From positions 186,001-250,000 of the forward strand of contig NZ_VULZ01000003.1 in the NCBI RefSeq assembly GCF_009696445.1: a stretch of DNA of 64,000 bases, read 5' to 3'. The DNA comes from Porcincola intestinalis (GTDB taxonomy: Bacteria > Bacillota > Clostridia > Lachnospirales > Lachnospiraceae). The notes under the pieces were generated by a model, which did not search any database, had not been told where the DNA came from, and worked only from the letters and a program-made list of their open reading frames with translations. Below are positions 51,968 through 60,295 of the stretch, one piece after another. Each line of letters opens with the position of its first letter. Position 1 is the stretch's first letter. The position numbers and the translations under genes were made by a program.

Positions 51968-53604
51968 TGTTTTGAAACCTCCTCGATAATATTGTTTGGG
52001 GTAGATGCCCCCGCTGAAATACCAACGATGCCCCTGGATGGCACTAGCCGAAGATTCAAATCATCGAAAGTTTGCACAAAAAAGGTGCTTTCGCACTCTT
52101 TTCTGCAGATATCAACCAACTTCTGTGTGTTTGAACTGTTTCTGCCGCCGATTACGATCATCGCATCTGCAATGTGTGCGATCGCATCAGCTTCCGTCTG
52201 CCGCTCTTCCGTTGCATTACATATAGTATTCAATATAGCGCTTTCATGATACCTCAATTGCGTAATGATTTCAACCAGTTTGTGAAATTTCTTCAGATTA
52301 AAGGTTGTCTGGCTGACGACACACAGCGGCTTCTGAATGCCGCTCTCCACAAGCTTCTGAGCCTCCTCCTCCGTCCCGATTACAATCGCCGGAGAGCTGC
52401 ACCATCCCATGATGCCCTCAACCTCCGGGTGATGAGCGTTACCGATGATGACGATCTGGAAGCCCTCCGCGCTCTTCTCCTTCACAATCTGATGAATCTT
52501 CTTCACATACGGGCAGGTTGCATCAATCAGCTTCAGCCCCTGTCCTTTGATCTGTTCGTAGACGCGCTGCGGAACCCCATGTGACCGGATCACAACCGTC
52601 CCCTCCGTGATCCCGGACAGCTGCACCTCGTCATCGATCTCCATGACCCCATGCTGCTTCAGGTCCGCAACCACCATCTCGTTGTGTATAATCGGCCCGT
52701 AGGTGCAGATGGGTGTCTGTCCTTCCTTGATCTGGTCATAGACGGTATCCACCGCCCGATGGACTCCGAAGCAGAAGCCGGCGCTGGCCGCAAGATAGAC
52801 AGCCGCCTTCCCATCATCCGATACCCACAGCTGTCCCTTCAGCGGACTGTCCTCCCTCAGCATCAGGTTCTTCAGTTCCTGAATGCGTGCCTCAGGTGAA
52901 TGGATGCCTCGCCTGGCACCCTCCTTTCTCTTCGCATCACGCATCGCCGTCTCTGCCAGATTCACAATCCTGTCCACCGCCTCCTCAACGCTGAGATCTG
53001 AGGTGTCCAGCAGAATTGCGTCATCTGCCTGCCTGAGCGGCGCTTCTGCTCTGTGACTGTCGCGGTCGTCCCGTTCCTCGATCTCTCTCTGAATCTCCTC
53101 AAGGCTGCAGACTTCCCCCTTTTGCTGAAGCTCCGCATACCGGCGTCTTGCCCGCTCCCTGCTGCTGGCCGTCAGAAAAATCTTCAGCGGCGCATCCGGG
53201 AGGATGCGCGTACCGATATCCCGTCCGTCCATGATCACATTTTCATGCCTTGCGAGTTCCCTTTGGAGATTCAGGAGCTTCTCCCTCACTGCCGGCTTCG
53301 CTGCTGTCACAGAGGCCTGGTCCGACACCTCCTGTGTCCGAATTCGTCCGCTGACATCCACTCCGTTCAGGAGCATCTGCTGCATACCGTCCTGATATCG
53401 AACCCCGATCTCGATCTGGCTCAGAGCCTTCTCCAGCGCATTCTGATTCTCTACATCCACCTTGTGCTCCAGCATATAAAGCGCGATGGTGCGGTACATT
53501 GCCCCTGTGTCGACATACACAAAGCCCAGCTTCTGCGCTGCACACCTCGCAACCGTGCTCTTTCCCGCTCCTGCCGGTCCGTCAATTGCAATCGAAAAAC
53601 TCAT
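51934..53604 (-). CDS. Fused cytidylate kinase and HMBPP reductase (Cmk-IspH)
   Basis: A single 556-residue frame joins two enzymes. Residues 1-225 are cytidylate kinase (SIAIDGPAGAGKSTVAR, YVDTGAMYRTIALY, MDGRDIGTRILPDAPLKIFL as key part), which phosphorylates CMP/dCMP. A linker of about 35 residues (RDAKRKEGARRGIHSPEARI) leads to IspH (about 265-556), the 4Fe-4S enzyme making IPP and DMAPP; its three cluster cysteines are in GFCFGVHRAV, DATCPYVKK and NTICNATEERQ. ATG at 53604 has AGGGAG upstream. Overlaps rpsA by 34 bases. Cmk and IspH are usually separate proteins; adjacent or fused in some Clostridia. Confidence 0.9.
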   Translation of the reverse strand: MSFSIAIDGPAGAGKSTVARCAAQKLGFVYVDTGAMYRTIALYMLEHKVDVENQNALEKALSQIEIGVRYQDGMQQMLLNGVDVSGRIRTQEVSDQASVTAAKPAVREKLLNLQRELARHENVIMDGRDIGTRILPDAPLKIFLTASSRERARRRYAELQQKGEVCSLEEIQREIEERDDRDSHRAEAPLRQADDAILLDTSDLSVEEAVDRIVNLAETAMRDAKRKEGARRGIHSPEARIQELKNLMLREDSPLKGQLWVSDDGKAAVYLAASAGFCFGVHRAVDTVYDQIKEGQTPICTYGPIIHNEMVVADLKQHGVMEIDDEVQLSGITEGTVVIRSHGVPQRVYEQIKGQGLKLIDATCPYVKKIHQIVKEKSAEGFQIVIIGNAHHPEVEGIMGWCSSPAIVIGTEEEAQKLVESGIQKPLCVVSQTTFNLKKFHKLVEIITQLRYHESAILNTICNATEERQTEADAIAHIADAMIVIGGRNSSNTQKLVDICRKECESTFFVQTFDDLNLRLVPSRGIVGISAGASTPNNIIEEVSKQCRKTILLNRC

Positions 53605-53659
53605 GACTTCTCCCTCGCTCAGCCTGTACTGACGCCCAGTCTGTACTGGCACTGATCTC

Positions 53660-55030
53660 TCATTCTGTTTCTTTACTTTGACTCTTTGCATACGCTGCTG
53701 CCCCAAGTCCTGCTGCTCGACCCGTTGACCACGCAATCTGCAGGTTATATCCGCCGGTGTGCGCGTCAACATCAAGCACCTCGCCCGCAAAGAACAGCCC
53801 CGCCGTTTTTCTGGATTCCATCGTCCCCGGATCGATTTCCCGCACCCGGATGCCTCCGTGCGTCACGACTGCCTCCCGGAAGCTTCCCGGGTGTGTAATT
53901 GTAAAGGTAAAATGCTTCGTCTCACGGACAAGCCTGGCGCGCTCAGCCTTCGTAATGCTGTTGACCGCCTTCTGCGGATCAATCCGGCACCGCCTGAGCA
54001 GGACCGGGACCATCTTCTGCGGATAGATCTCAGGCGCCACATTACGGATCTCCTTGTTCGGATTCTGTTCGAAGGCTCTCAGGATCCGCTCATCCAGCTT
54101 TTCTTCAGGCAGCGCAGGTTTCAGGTCGATTTCCGCCTTCAGCTGTCCCTTTCTCAGGCAGTCGGAAAGATCAGCGCTTGCCGTCAGAACCAGCGGCCCG
54201 GTCACACCGAAATGCGTGAACATCATCTCGCCAAATCCGTCCCAGGCCTTCCGCTTTTCATTGAAAATCCGGAGCGTCACATTCTTCAGAGACAGTCCCT
54301 GCATCTCAAACAGATCTTCCTCTGCGCAGCAGAGCGGGACAAGCGAAGGGCTGCAAGGCTCCACCGTATGGCCTGCCTTCTCCGCAAACCGGTATCCGTC
54401 GCCGGTAGAGCCCGTTGTCGGGTAAGAAAGGCCTCCTGTTGCGATCACAACCGCCCTCGCAGAAAGGACGGTTCCATCGGACAGGCAGACGCCCGTGACC
54501 GTCCGGCGGACCGTCTGCTGCACATCCGCCCTGGCTGCAGCCCTCTCCCTGCATTGTCCTGAGGCGCCCGGCAAAGGTATATCTGCCCGATCAGTTTCAG
54601 CCTGCTCTCCCGATAAAATAAGCCTGGAAGCCTCTGAACGGAGTCTGATTTGTACCCCTCTCTCCCGCATCGCCTGTTCAAGCGCCTTGGTAATATCTGA
54701 GGCATGATCGCTCTGAGGGAAAGCCCGGTTTCCACGCTCCAACTTTGTCCGGCAGCCATGCTCCTCAAACCACGCAATCACTGCTGCCGGATCAAACCCG
54801 TAGATGGACGAGTATAAAAAGGAGGCATGACAGGGAACATGGCTCAGAAAATCCTCCGGATCACAGGCATTGGTGAAATTACATCTGCCCTTTCCGGTGA
54901 TATAAATCTTCTTCCCTGCCTTCTCATTTTTTTCGAGCAGTATCACACGAGCGCCGGCTTCCGCCGCAGAAAAGGCCGCCATCATGCCTGCCGCTCCGCC
55001 GCCGATCACAAGAACGTCCGCGTCGGGCAT
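53660..55030 (-). CDS. NAD(P)/FAD-dependent oxidoreductase, HI0933-like flavoprotein
   Basis: A 456-residue flavoprotein of the HI0933/BaiN family. FAD-binding GGGAAGMMAAFSAAEAGARV near the N-terminus, KIYITGKGRCNFTN, ATGGLSYPTTGSTGDGYRFA, FTHFGVTGP and the C-terminal GLFFAGEVLDVDAHTGGYNLQIAWSTG (key part) are diagnostic. BaiN acts in secondary bile-acid dehydroxylation in some Clostridia, but most members have unknown substrates. The start is uncertain: ATG at 55030 is the family-like start, while a GTG at 55144 with GGGAG upstream and the frame back to 55306 would add a basic extension overlapping the histidine kinase gene. A Glu/Arg-rich insertion lies around residues 145-180. Confidence 0.82.
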   Translation of the reverse strand: MPDADVLVIGGGAAGMMAAFSAAEAGARVILLEKNEKAGKKIYITGKGRCNFTNACDPEDFLSHVPCHASFLYSSIYGFDPAAVIAWFEEHGCRTKLERGNRAFPQSDHASDITKALEQAMRERGVQIRLRSEASRLILSGEQAETDRADIPLPGASGQCRERAAARADVQQTVRRTVTGVCLSDGTVLSARAVVIATGGLSYPTTGSTGDGYRFAEKAGHTVEPCSPSLVPLCCAEEDLFEMQGLSLKNVTLRIFNEKRKAWDGFGEMMFTHFGVTGPLVLTASADLSDCLRKGQLKAEIDLKPALPEEKLDERILRAFEQNPNKEIRNVAPEIYPQKMVPVLLRRCRIDPQKAVNSITKAERARLVRETKHFTFTITHPGSFREAVVTHGGIRVREIDPGTMESRKTAGLFFAGEVLDVDAHTGGYNLQIAWSTGRAAGLGAAAYAKSQSKETE

Positions 55031-55091
55031 TCCCTTTCCCGTCTTTCCCGGAAGCCTTGGCTTCCCGGCTGATTTTCTGCCGGAAACCTTC

Positions 55092-57032
55092 TCACGAGCT
55101 GCCCTCCGAGGAGCTGTCGCCTGACTTCCTGCATTCCCTGTCACGAATCTCTGCTCCCCCGTTCTCCGGCTTTTTGCTTCCTGCCTCATCTTTACTGATC
55201 CCGTCTTCCATTCTTTCTTTTGCTTCCTGCCGGCTTTCAGCCGTCTGCAGATTCTGTGAATCCTCTTTTCGGGCTGCTTTTTTTCCGACCGGCACCCAGA
55301 CAGCATCTACTGCCCGGTTTTCCGCCTCACGTTCTCTGCGGGCCTCCTCTTTCCTCGCGGCCGCCTCCTGCTGACGCTGCTGCTGTCTTCTGTATTCCAG
55401 ATCCTCTTCCCTGGAGCCCTCCGTCCGTCTGAAGATCGGAGTCCTGATCTGCCCGCCGCTTTCACGGTTCTGCCTTGTCAGAAGATTCTTCTCATCTTCC
55501 ATCTCTTCATCCACCAGCTCGCCGTCTCCGTCTTCCAGCTCAAACCAGAATTCCACACCATCTTCCACGTTGCGGACACCATAACGCTGATGGAAAGACT
55601 CCATGATTGCCTTCACAATCGCCAGTCCGACACCCGATCCCCCGTAAGCGCGGGTCCGTGCCTTGTCAACCTTGAAAAATTTATCCCAGACATGCTCCAG
55701 GTCCTCGTCCGGAATCGGATTTCCTGTGTTGAAGACCGTTGTGCGGACGACACCTCTTTTAATGTCCTCCTCCACCCGGATCTGGATCCGAAGCGCCCCT
55801 TCCACATGGTTGATGGCATTGCTGAGGTAGTTGGTCAGAACCTCCTCCACCTTGAACTCATCCCCCCAGACATGGACGCAGGGCGGACACTGCACCTCGA
55901 TCGAGGCGCCCTTCTGGTCCGCCAGAATCTTTGTGGAGGCGGTCTTTCCACGAATCAGCTCTGCCAGATCAAACCGCGTCATCTCCACCTTGTCATAGCC
56001 GGATTCCAGCTGGTTGAGCGCCATCAGCTTGCGGACAAGCTGATTCATTTTCCCCGCCTCGTCTATGATGACACTGCAGTAATAATCTCTCGACTCCGGG
56101 TCATCGTTGACACAATCCTGAAGTCCCTCCGCGTATCCCTGGATCAGTGCCAGCGGCGTCTTCAGCTCATGCGAGACATTCGACAAAAACTCGCGACGCT
56201 CATCCTCCGCCTTGATCTTCGCATCCAGATTCGCCTGCAATTCATTGTTGGCGGTCTTCAGCTCAGAGATCGTCTTCTCCAGCGTCTGACTCATCTGATT
56301 GAAATGTTCGCCCAGCCGTCCGATTTCGTTTGTGCCGCCCGACGTATACCTGGCATTAAAGTCCAGGTTTGCCATGCGTTCGGACAGCTCTGTCAGCTCT
56401 GTCAGCGGCTTTGTGAGCCGTTTCGACATCCAGCCTATCATGATCACACTGAGGACAATCGCCAGCAGGATCATGTACATGACAAACTCATTGGAAATCT
56501 TCGCAGAAGTCCGGATGCTCTCCACCGGAACCCGGAGCAGGATGTGGTAGCCATTTTTCGTGAAGGTTCCATACAGCTCCAGATAGACCGCATTCCCCAG
56601 ATGGTCATCCTTCTTCTTCTGAATGGTGTAATTGTTCTCCTTCTTTACAACCTGGCTGCCCTGGTCGATCCCCCATATGTATCCATTCAGCCTTGCGGAC
56701 AGGATCTCAAGGCTGTCGTTCCCCGTTCCATACACGAGAACCGGAACATAGTCCGCATCTGTAATCGCAGCGATGACACTGTTCTTCTGTGTCGTCTCCA
56801 GAAAGCTTTTGTTAAAAAATGTTTGATTCAGCCCATCCGCTGTCACATGCTCGTCTGCCATCTCAAACATGGAGACAAGCGTGTTCTCCAGCCGCCTTTC
56901 ATAGAACTTTTCCAGCAGAAAGGTGTTTGCCAGAAACATCAGCAGCATGATGATCCCGATGATCGACAGGAAGGTAACCGTCAGCTGCCTGGATATAGAC
57001 GTGCGCTTATTTTTTTGCTTCTTTCTGCTCAT
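55092..57032 (-). CDS. Sensor histidine kinase with long charged C-terminal tail
   Basis: The 646-residue kinase has a first membrane segment (about 18-40), an extracytoplasmic sensor region (41-180), a second segment (183-201), HAMP (202-255), coiled coil, HisKA with phosphoacceptor His288 in SNVSHELKTPL, and HATPase_c with the N box NYLSNAINHV (401-410), KFFKVD and GGSGVGLAIVKA (464-475). After the catalytic domain ends near residue 500 there are about 145 extra residues, very rich in Glu, Arg, Gln, Lys and Ser, with no recognisable domain. The gene overlaps the response regulator by 26 bases. Confidence 0.92.
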   Translation of the reverse strand: MSRKKQKNKRTSISRQLTVTFLSIIGIIMLLMFLANTFLLEKFYERRLENTLVSMFEMADEHVTADGLNQTFFNKSFLETTQKNSVIAAITDADYVPVLVYGTGNDSLEILSARLNGYIWGIDQGSQVVKKENNYTIQKKKDDHLGNAVYLELYGTFTKNGYHILLRVPVESIRTSAKISNEFVMYMILLAIVLSVIMIGWMSKRLTKPLTELTELSERMANLDFNARYTSGGTNEIGRLGEHFNQMSQTLEKTISELKTANNELQANLDAKIKAEDERREFLSNVSHELKTPLALIQGYAEGLQDCVNDDPESRDYYCSVIIDEAGKMNQLVRKLMALNQLESGYDKVEMTRFDLAELIRGKTASTKILADQKGASIEVQCPPCVHVWGDEFKVEEVLTNYLSNAINHVEGALRIQIRVEEDIKRGVVRTTVFNTGNPIPDEDLEHVWDKFFKVDKARTRAYGGSGVGLAIVKAIMESFHQRYGVRNVEDGVEFWFELEDGDGELVDEEMEDEKNLLTRQNRESGGQIRTPIFRRTEGSREEDLEYRRQQQRQQEAAARKEEARREREAENRAVDAVWVPVGKKAARKEDSQNLQTAESRQEAKERMEDGISKDEAGSKKPENGGAEIRDRECRKSGDSSSEGSS

Positions 57033-57708
57033 CGTCTGCCTCGAACTTGTAGCCCATCCCCCAGATGGTCTTGATATAGTTGCCGCGCTGCCCCATCTTT
57101 GCTCTCAGTTTCTTGACATGCGTGTCAATTGTCCGTGCATCCCCGAAATAATCATAATTCCAGACGCTGTTGAGAATCTTCTCGCGCGACAGCGCGATTC
57201 CCTGATTCTCCACAAAATAGGTCAGGAGCTCAAATTCCTTGAAGGAAAGCTCTACCGGCTGTCCGTCGATCTGAACCTGATGCGCGGCCTTGTCAATCTC
57301 GATCGCCCCTGCCTTCAGAATATCATCCGATCCAAATGCCCCGCTCCTGCGCAGGAGGGCCTCCACACGCGCAACCAGAATCTTCGGGCTGAATGGCTTC
57401 GACACATAGTCGTCAACTCCGAGCTCAAAGCCAAGCGCCTCATCCCGCTCATCCGATTTAGCTGTCAGCATAATGATCGGTACCTTCGACTCCTTCCGGA
57501 TCTCGCGGACAACCTCCCAGCCGTCCATTTTCGGCATCATGACATCCAGAATGATCAGCGCAATATCCCGTGTCGAGAAAAACTTGTCGACTGCCTCGGC
57601 GCCATCTCCGGCTTCGATGACTTCAAAATTCTTCTTGACCAGGAAGTCCCGGACAAGCTTCCTCATCCGTTCCTCATCATCGACGACCATTACCTTCAAT
57701 GTTTCCAT
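57007..57708 (-). CDS. OmpR/PhoB-family response regulator
   Basis: Response regulator of 233 residues. The receiver domain has MVVDDEE (acidic pocket Asp10, Asp11), phosphoacceptor Asp55 in LIILDVMMPKMDG, the Thr/Ser of MLTAKSD and Lys in VSKPFSPK. The C-terminal winged helix contains LSFKEFELLTYF, VWNYDYFGDARTIDTHVKKLR (key part) and the final KTIWGMGYKFE. It lies between the alarmone synthetase and the histidine kinase, four bases after the former, with GAGGAGG upstream. Confidence 0.95.
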   Translation of the reverse strand: METLKVMVVDDEERMRKLVRDFLVKKNFEVIEAGDGAEAVDKFFSTRDIALIILDVMMPKMDGWEVVREIRKESKVPIIMLTAKSDERDEALGFELGVDDYVSKPFSPKILVARVEALLRRSGAFGSDDILKAGAIEIDKAAHQVQIDGQPVELSFKEFELLTYFVENQGIALSREKILNSVWNYDYFGDARTIDTHVKKLRAKMGQRGNYIKTIWGMGYKFEADDEQKEAKK

Positions 57709-57711
57709 CGC

Positions 57712-58410
57712 TCAATCCTCCTCCATGTCTTCATATTTTGCCAGACGGTTTTTAATGTCAAGCATCCGCCTGTCTGTCTCCGCAATTGTATCTGCGCACT
57801 CGCGCAGCTCCGAAGAGATCGCGTTCAGATCTACATCCCCCGGCAGCGTCTTCTTGTACCGGATCTGATGCTCGAGGCTCGCCCAGAAATTCATCGCAAT
57901 CGTCCGGATCTGAATCTCCACGCGCATGTACCGGGTCGTCCGCGAAAAGTAAACCGGGATCTCGACAATCATGTGATAGCTTCGGTACCCGTTCTCCTTC
58001 GGATTTCTGATGTAATCCTTGATGGATATGACCTTCAGGTCGTCCTGTCTTCCGAGCATCCGCGCGATATCATAGATGTCGTCGATGAAATTGCAGATGA
58101 CACGAACGCCTGCCACATCGTTCAGATTCCGGACAATGCTCTTGACTGAAATCTCCTGTCCTCGCTTTTTCAGCTTTCTGTAGATACTCATCGGCGTCTT
58201 GACCCTGCTCTCGATCGATGAGATCGGATTGCGCCTGTATCTGACAGAAAACTCCTCATCCAGAATCTCCAGCTTCGTCTGAACCTGCCGGATCGCGCAG
58301 TCATACATCATCATCAGCTCTTCAAACTGTTTCGTCTCCTCAAACAGGCCGTCCCCGTTCTTCTGCCTGCCCCGCTCCTCGGCCTGGCTCCGGATCTCCT
58401 GGTTCATCAT
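57712..58410 (-). CDS. Small alarmone synthetase (RelQ/YjbM-type GTP pyrophosphokinase)
   Basis: A stand-alone RelA/SpoT synthetase domain of 232 residues, with no HD hydrolase and no TGS/ACT domains. Conserved features: RVKTPMSIYRKLKKRG, NDVAGVRVICNFIDDIY (synthetase core), IRNPKENGYRSYH (guanosine-binding GYRSYH), VEIQIRTIAMNFWASLEHQIRYK (key Glu in E-x-Q-x-R). Such enzymes make (p)ppGpp or pGpp from GTP and ATP. It is first in a unit with a two-component system. Start ATG at 58410 with AGGAG seven bases upstream was preferred over the ATG at 58437, which lacks a site. Confidence 0.9.
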   Translation of the reverse strand: MMNQEIRSQAEERGRQKNGDGLFEETKQFEELMMMYDCAIRQVQTKLEILDEEFSVRYRRNPISSIESRVKTPMSIYRKLKKRGQEISVKSIVRNLNDVAGVRVICNFIDDIYDIARMLGRQDDLKVISIKDYIRNPKENGYRSYHMIVEIPVYFSRTTRYMRVEIQIRTIAMNFWASLEHQIRYKKTLPGDVDLNAISSELRECADTIAETDRRMLDIKNRLAKYEDMEED

Positions 58411-58513
58411 CTCTTCACTCCTGCTCATTTTACACATTTTTTCTATGATACCACGCAGCAGTGTTGGAACTGTGAAAAACTTTCGGCTTGTTTTCCCGAT
58501 CGTTGATCCTTCC

Positions 58514-58542
58514 TTGACGGTTTGTCCTGCAGACGGTATACT
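58514..58542 (+). promoter_or_regulatory. Promoter for tmRNA
   Basis: TTGACG (58,514-58,519) and TATACT (58,537-58,542) on the plus strand with a 17-base spacer; expected start near 58,549, a 14-base leader before the mature 5' end. Confidence 0.75.
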
Positions 58543-58562
58543 GGATGAACAGATTCACCTCC

Positions 58563-58904
58563 GGGGTAGTAAAGGTTTCGACGGGGGCTGTGAAGCTGGA
58601 GAAGCTATCCGCAGGGTGATGCGTCAAATCCCAACCTAAATATAAACGCTGATAACAACGTTGAACTCGCTGCAGCCTGACGGCTGCAACTGCCTGATCT
58701 GAAGCACCTGCACTGCAGACTCAGGTATCGAACTTGCAGGAAACGACTTATGCGAAGCTTTGAGCATATGGGCGTATCATGAAGCTACTGAAACCGCAAG
58801 GGTGTCTGTTCCCGTGCGGCAGAGGGAACGTCAATAGACAGACTACGATAGTAGAAGGACAGGGGATTGGCTTTCGGACACGAGTTCGACTCTCGTCTAC
58901 TCCA
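58563..58904 (+). ncRNA. ssrA: Transfer-messenger RNA
   Basis: tmRNA rescues stalled ribosomes with SmpB. The tRNA-like ends pair (GGGGTAG with CTACTCC), followed by discriminator A, with the CCA tail not encoded. The 5' part holds GGTTTCGACGGGGGC and the T arm reads GAGTTCGACTCTC. The tag frame ends at TGA 58,678-58,680 and encodes ...NADNNVELAAA; the first (resume) codon is uncertain, near 58,645. The tag ends in the usual LAAA-type degron. smpB lies two genes away on the other strand. Confidence 0.95.
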
Positions 58905-58917
58905 CTCATCATGCAAA

Positions 58918-58946
58918 ATCCGAACTCTCAGGAGTTCGGATTTTTT
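58918..58946 (+). terminator. Intrinsic terminator of tmRNA
   Basis: ATCCGAACTC (58,918-58,927) pairs perfectly with GAGTTCGGAT (58,932-58,941), tetraloop TCAG, followed by TTTTT. The AAAA before it makes it usable for the convergent exonuclease gene too. Confidence 0.92.
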
Positions 58947-58977
58947 ATGCGCCGCACGCCTGCTTTGCTCATTCTCT

Positions 58978-59514
58978 TCACCGGTTCAGCGAGCAGGTTC
59001 GAATGAACGGTCTGATGTCTGCCCCACTCTGGAGATACCGCAGGAGGATCTGAGCGCAGGCTCTGCTGTCGCTGTCCGCCTTGTGATGATCAAGCGCAAT
59101 TCCATAGTAGTCACACAGATCGTTCAGCTTGTGGCTGATGCCCGGAAGAAGGCGTCTTCCCATCTGGACCGTGCAGATATAGCGTGCATAAGGCTTCCAC
59201 TCAATTTCATACGCAAGCAGGCATTTCTTCAGAACACCCATATCGAACTGAGCATTATGCGCCACCAGAAGTCCGTCTGACATATACGGCTCAATCTTCT
59301 CCCAGACCTCCGGAAAAGAGGGTGCGTTCCGGACGGATTCTTCGCTGATCCCGGTCAGCATCGTATTGAAGGGATCAAAATGAGCCTCCGGATTGACAAG
59401 GGTGTAGAATTCCTTCTCAATCTGTTCGTTCTCAATGATCGTGATGCCGATCGCGCTCATCCGGTTGTTCAGTCTGTTTGGCGTCTCCACATCGAATACC
59501 GTAAATTGTGACAT
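58978..59514 (-). CDS. DnaQ-like DEDDh 3'-5' exonuclease
   Basis: A 178-residue exonuclease domain protein. Exo I is FTVFDVETPN (DxE), Exo II is LVAHNAQFDMGVL, and Exo III is HKADSDSRACA, giving the DEDDh set including the final His-Asp residues. It may proofread, degrade RNA or trim DNA; stand-alone homologues of the PolC/DnaQ epsilon type are common in Clostridia. Start at 59514 has GGAG upstream. It is just downstream of smpB on the minus strand, converging on tmRNA. Confidence 0.88.
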   Translation of the reverse strand: MSQFTVFDVETPNRLNNRMSAIGITIIENEQIEKEFYTLVNPEAHFDPFNTMLTGISEESVRNAPSFPEVWEKIEPYMSDGLLVAHNAQFDMGVLKKCLLAYEIEWKPYARYICTVQMGRRLLPGISHKLNDLCDYYGIALDHHKADSDSRACAQILLRYLQSGADIRPFIRTCSLNR

Positions 59515-59582
59515 TGCCATCTCCTCTGCCGGATACAGTATGGTTGCTGCCCGTGTTCGCACATTCTGTCCTGCCGGCACAT

Positions 59583-60047
59583 TCAGCGGTTGTACTCCTT
59601 GAATGCCCGCTCCATCGATCGCTTTGCATCCCTCTTTGCAATATCTGCCCGCTTATCGTACTGCTTCTTTCCTCTTGCCACCCCGATTTCAACCTTCACA
59701 AGCGATCCCTTCAGGTAAACCTTGAGTGGGACAATGGCAAAGCCCTTCTGCTGGATAGCCCCCCAGAGTTTGTTGAGCTCCTGCCTGTGTAGAAGAAGCT
59801 TCCTTGGCCGGAGCGGATCCTTGTTGAAAATGTTTCCCTTCTCATACGGGCTGATATTCATGCCGTAGATCAGGGCCTCTCCGTTGACCATGCTGATGTA
59901 GGCTTCCTTAATGCTGCACTTTCCCATCCGAAGCGACTTGACTTCCGTTCCTACAAGCGCGATCCCCGCCTCATATGTCTCATCGATGAAGTAGTCGTGA
60001 TAGGCCTTTTTATTGTTTGCGATCAGTCTGACTGATTCCTTTCCCAT
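59583..60047 (-). CDS. smpB: SsrA-binding protein SmpB
   Basis: SmpB binds the tRNA-like part of tmRNA and occupies the decoding centre. The 154-residue protein has [36 protein letters not shown] (key part), PYEKGN and the basic C-terminal tail [19 protein letters not shown], all typical. AGGAG precedes the ATG. Located one gene away from ssrA, on the opposite strand. Confidence 0.96.
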   Translation of the reverse strand: MGKESVRLIANNKKAYHDYFIDETYEAGIALVGTEVKSLRMGKCSIKEAYISMVNGEALIYGMNISPYEKGNIFNKDPLRPRKLLLHRQELNKLWGAIQQKGFAIVPLKVYLKGSLVKVEIGVARGKKQYDKRADIAKRDAKRSMERAFKEYNR

Positions 60048-60206
60048 TCCTGTTCTCCTGAAATTCCGGTCTCCAATAACTCATCTGCCCGGCTTCTGCG
60101 TTTTCTCCCGGCTGCTGTTTTCCGCATCGCATGCCGGCTTCGCCGCCTGTATGTCAGCTGCCTGCACGGTTTATTCTTCAGTCTCCGGCAGCGATTCTGT
60201 GATCAG

Positions 60207-60246
60207 AAAAAGTGCGGGGCGATGGATATCCTGCCCCGCACTTTTC
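60207..60246. terminator. Bidirectional terminator after the HtrA-like gene
   Basis: AAAAGTGCGGGGC (60,208-60,220) pairs perfectly with GCCCCGCACTTTT (60,233-60,245). On the minus strand it follows the protease stop at 60,296 and separates it from smpB. Confidence 0.88.
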
Positions 60247-60295
60247 TATATTACCGCTGCCCGGCCTTTTCTGCAATCAGGTCCGGAGCTCATAT

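Noticed and set aside
51934-53604. Cmk-IspH fusion as a frameshift or assembly artefact
   Set aside because: The frame is continuous with a sensible basic linker and complete motifs on both sides; nothing in the sequence suggests an error, though only re-sequencing could exclude it.
55590-58149. Two long plus-strand frames opposite the kinase, regulator and alarmone synthetase genes
   Set aside because: Antisense shadows of strongly supported genes; no start signals and unnatural composition.
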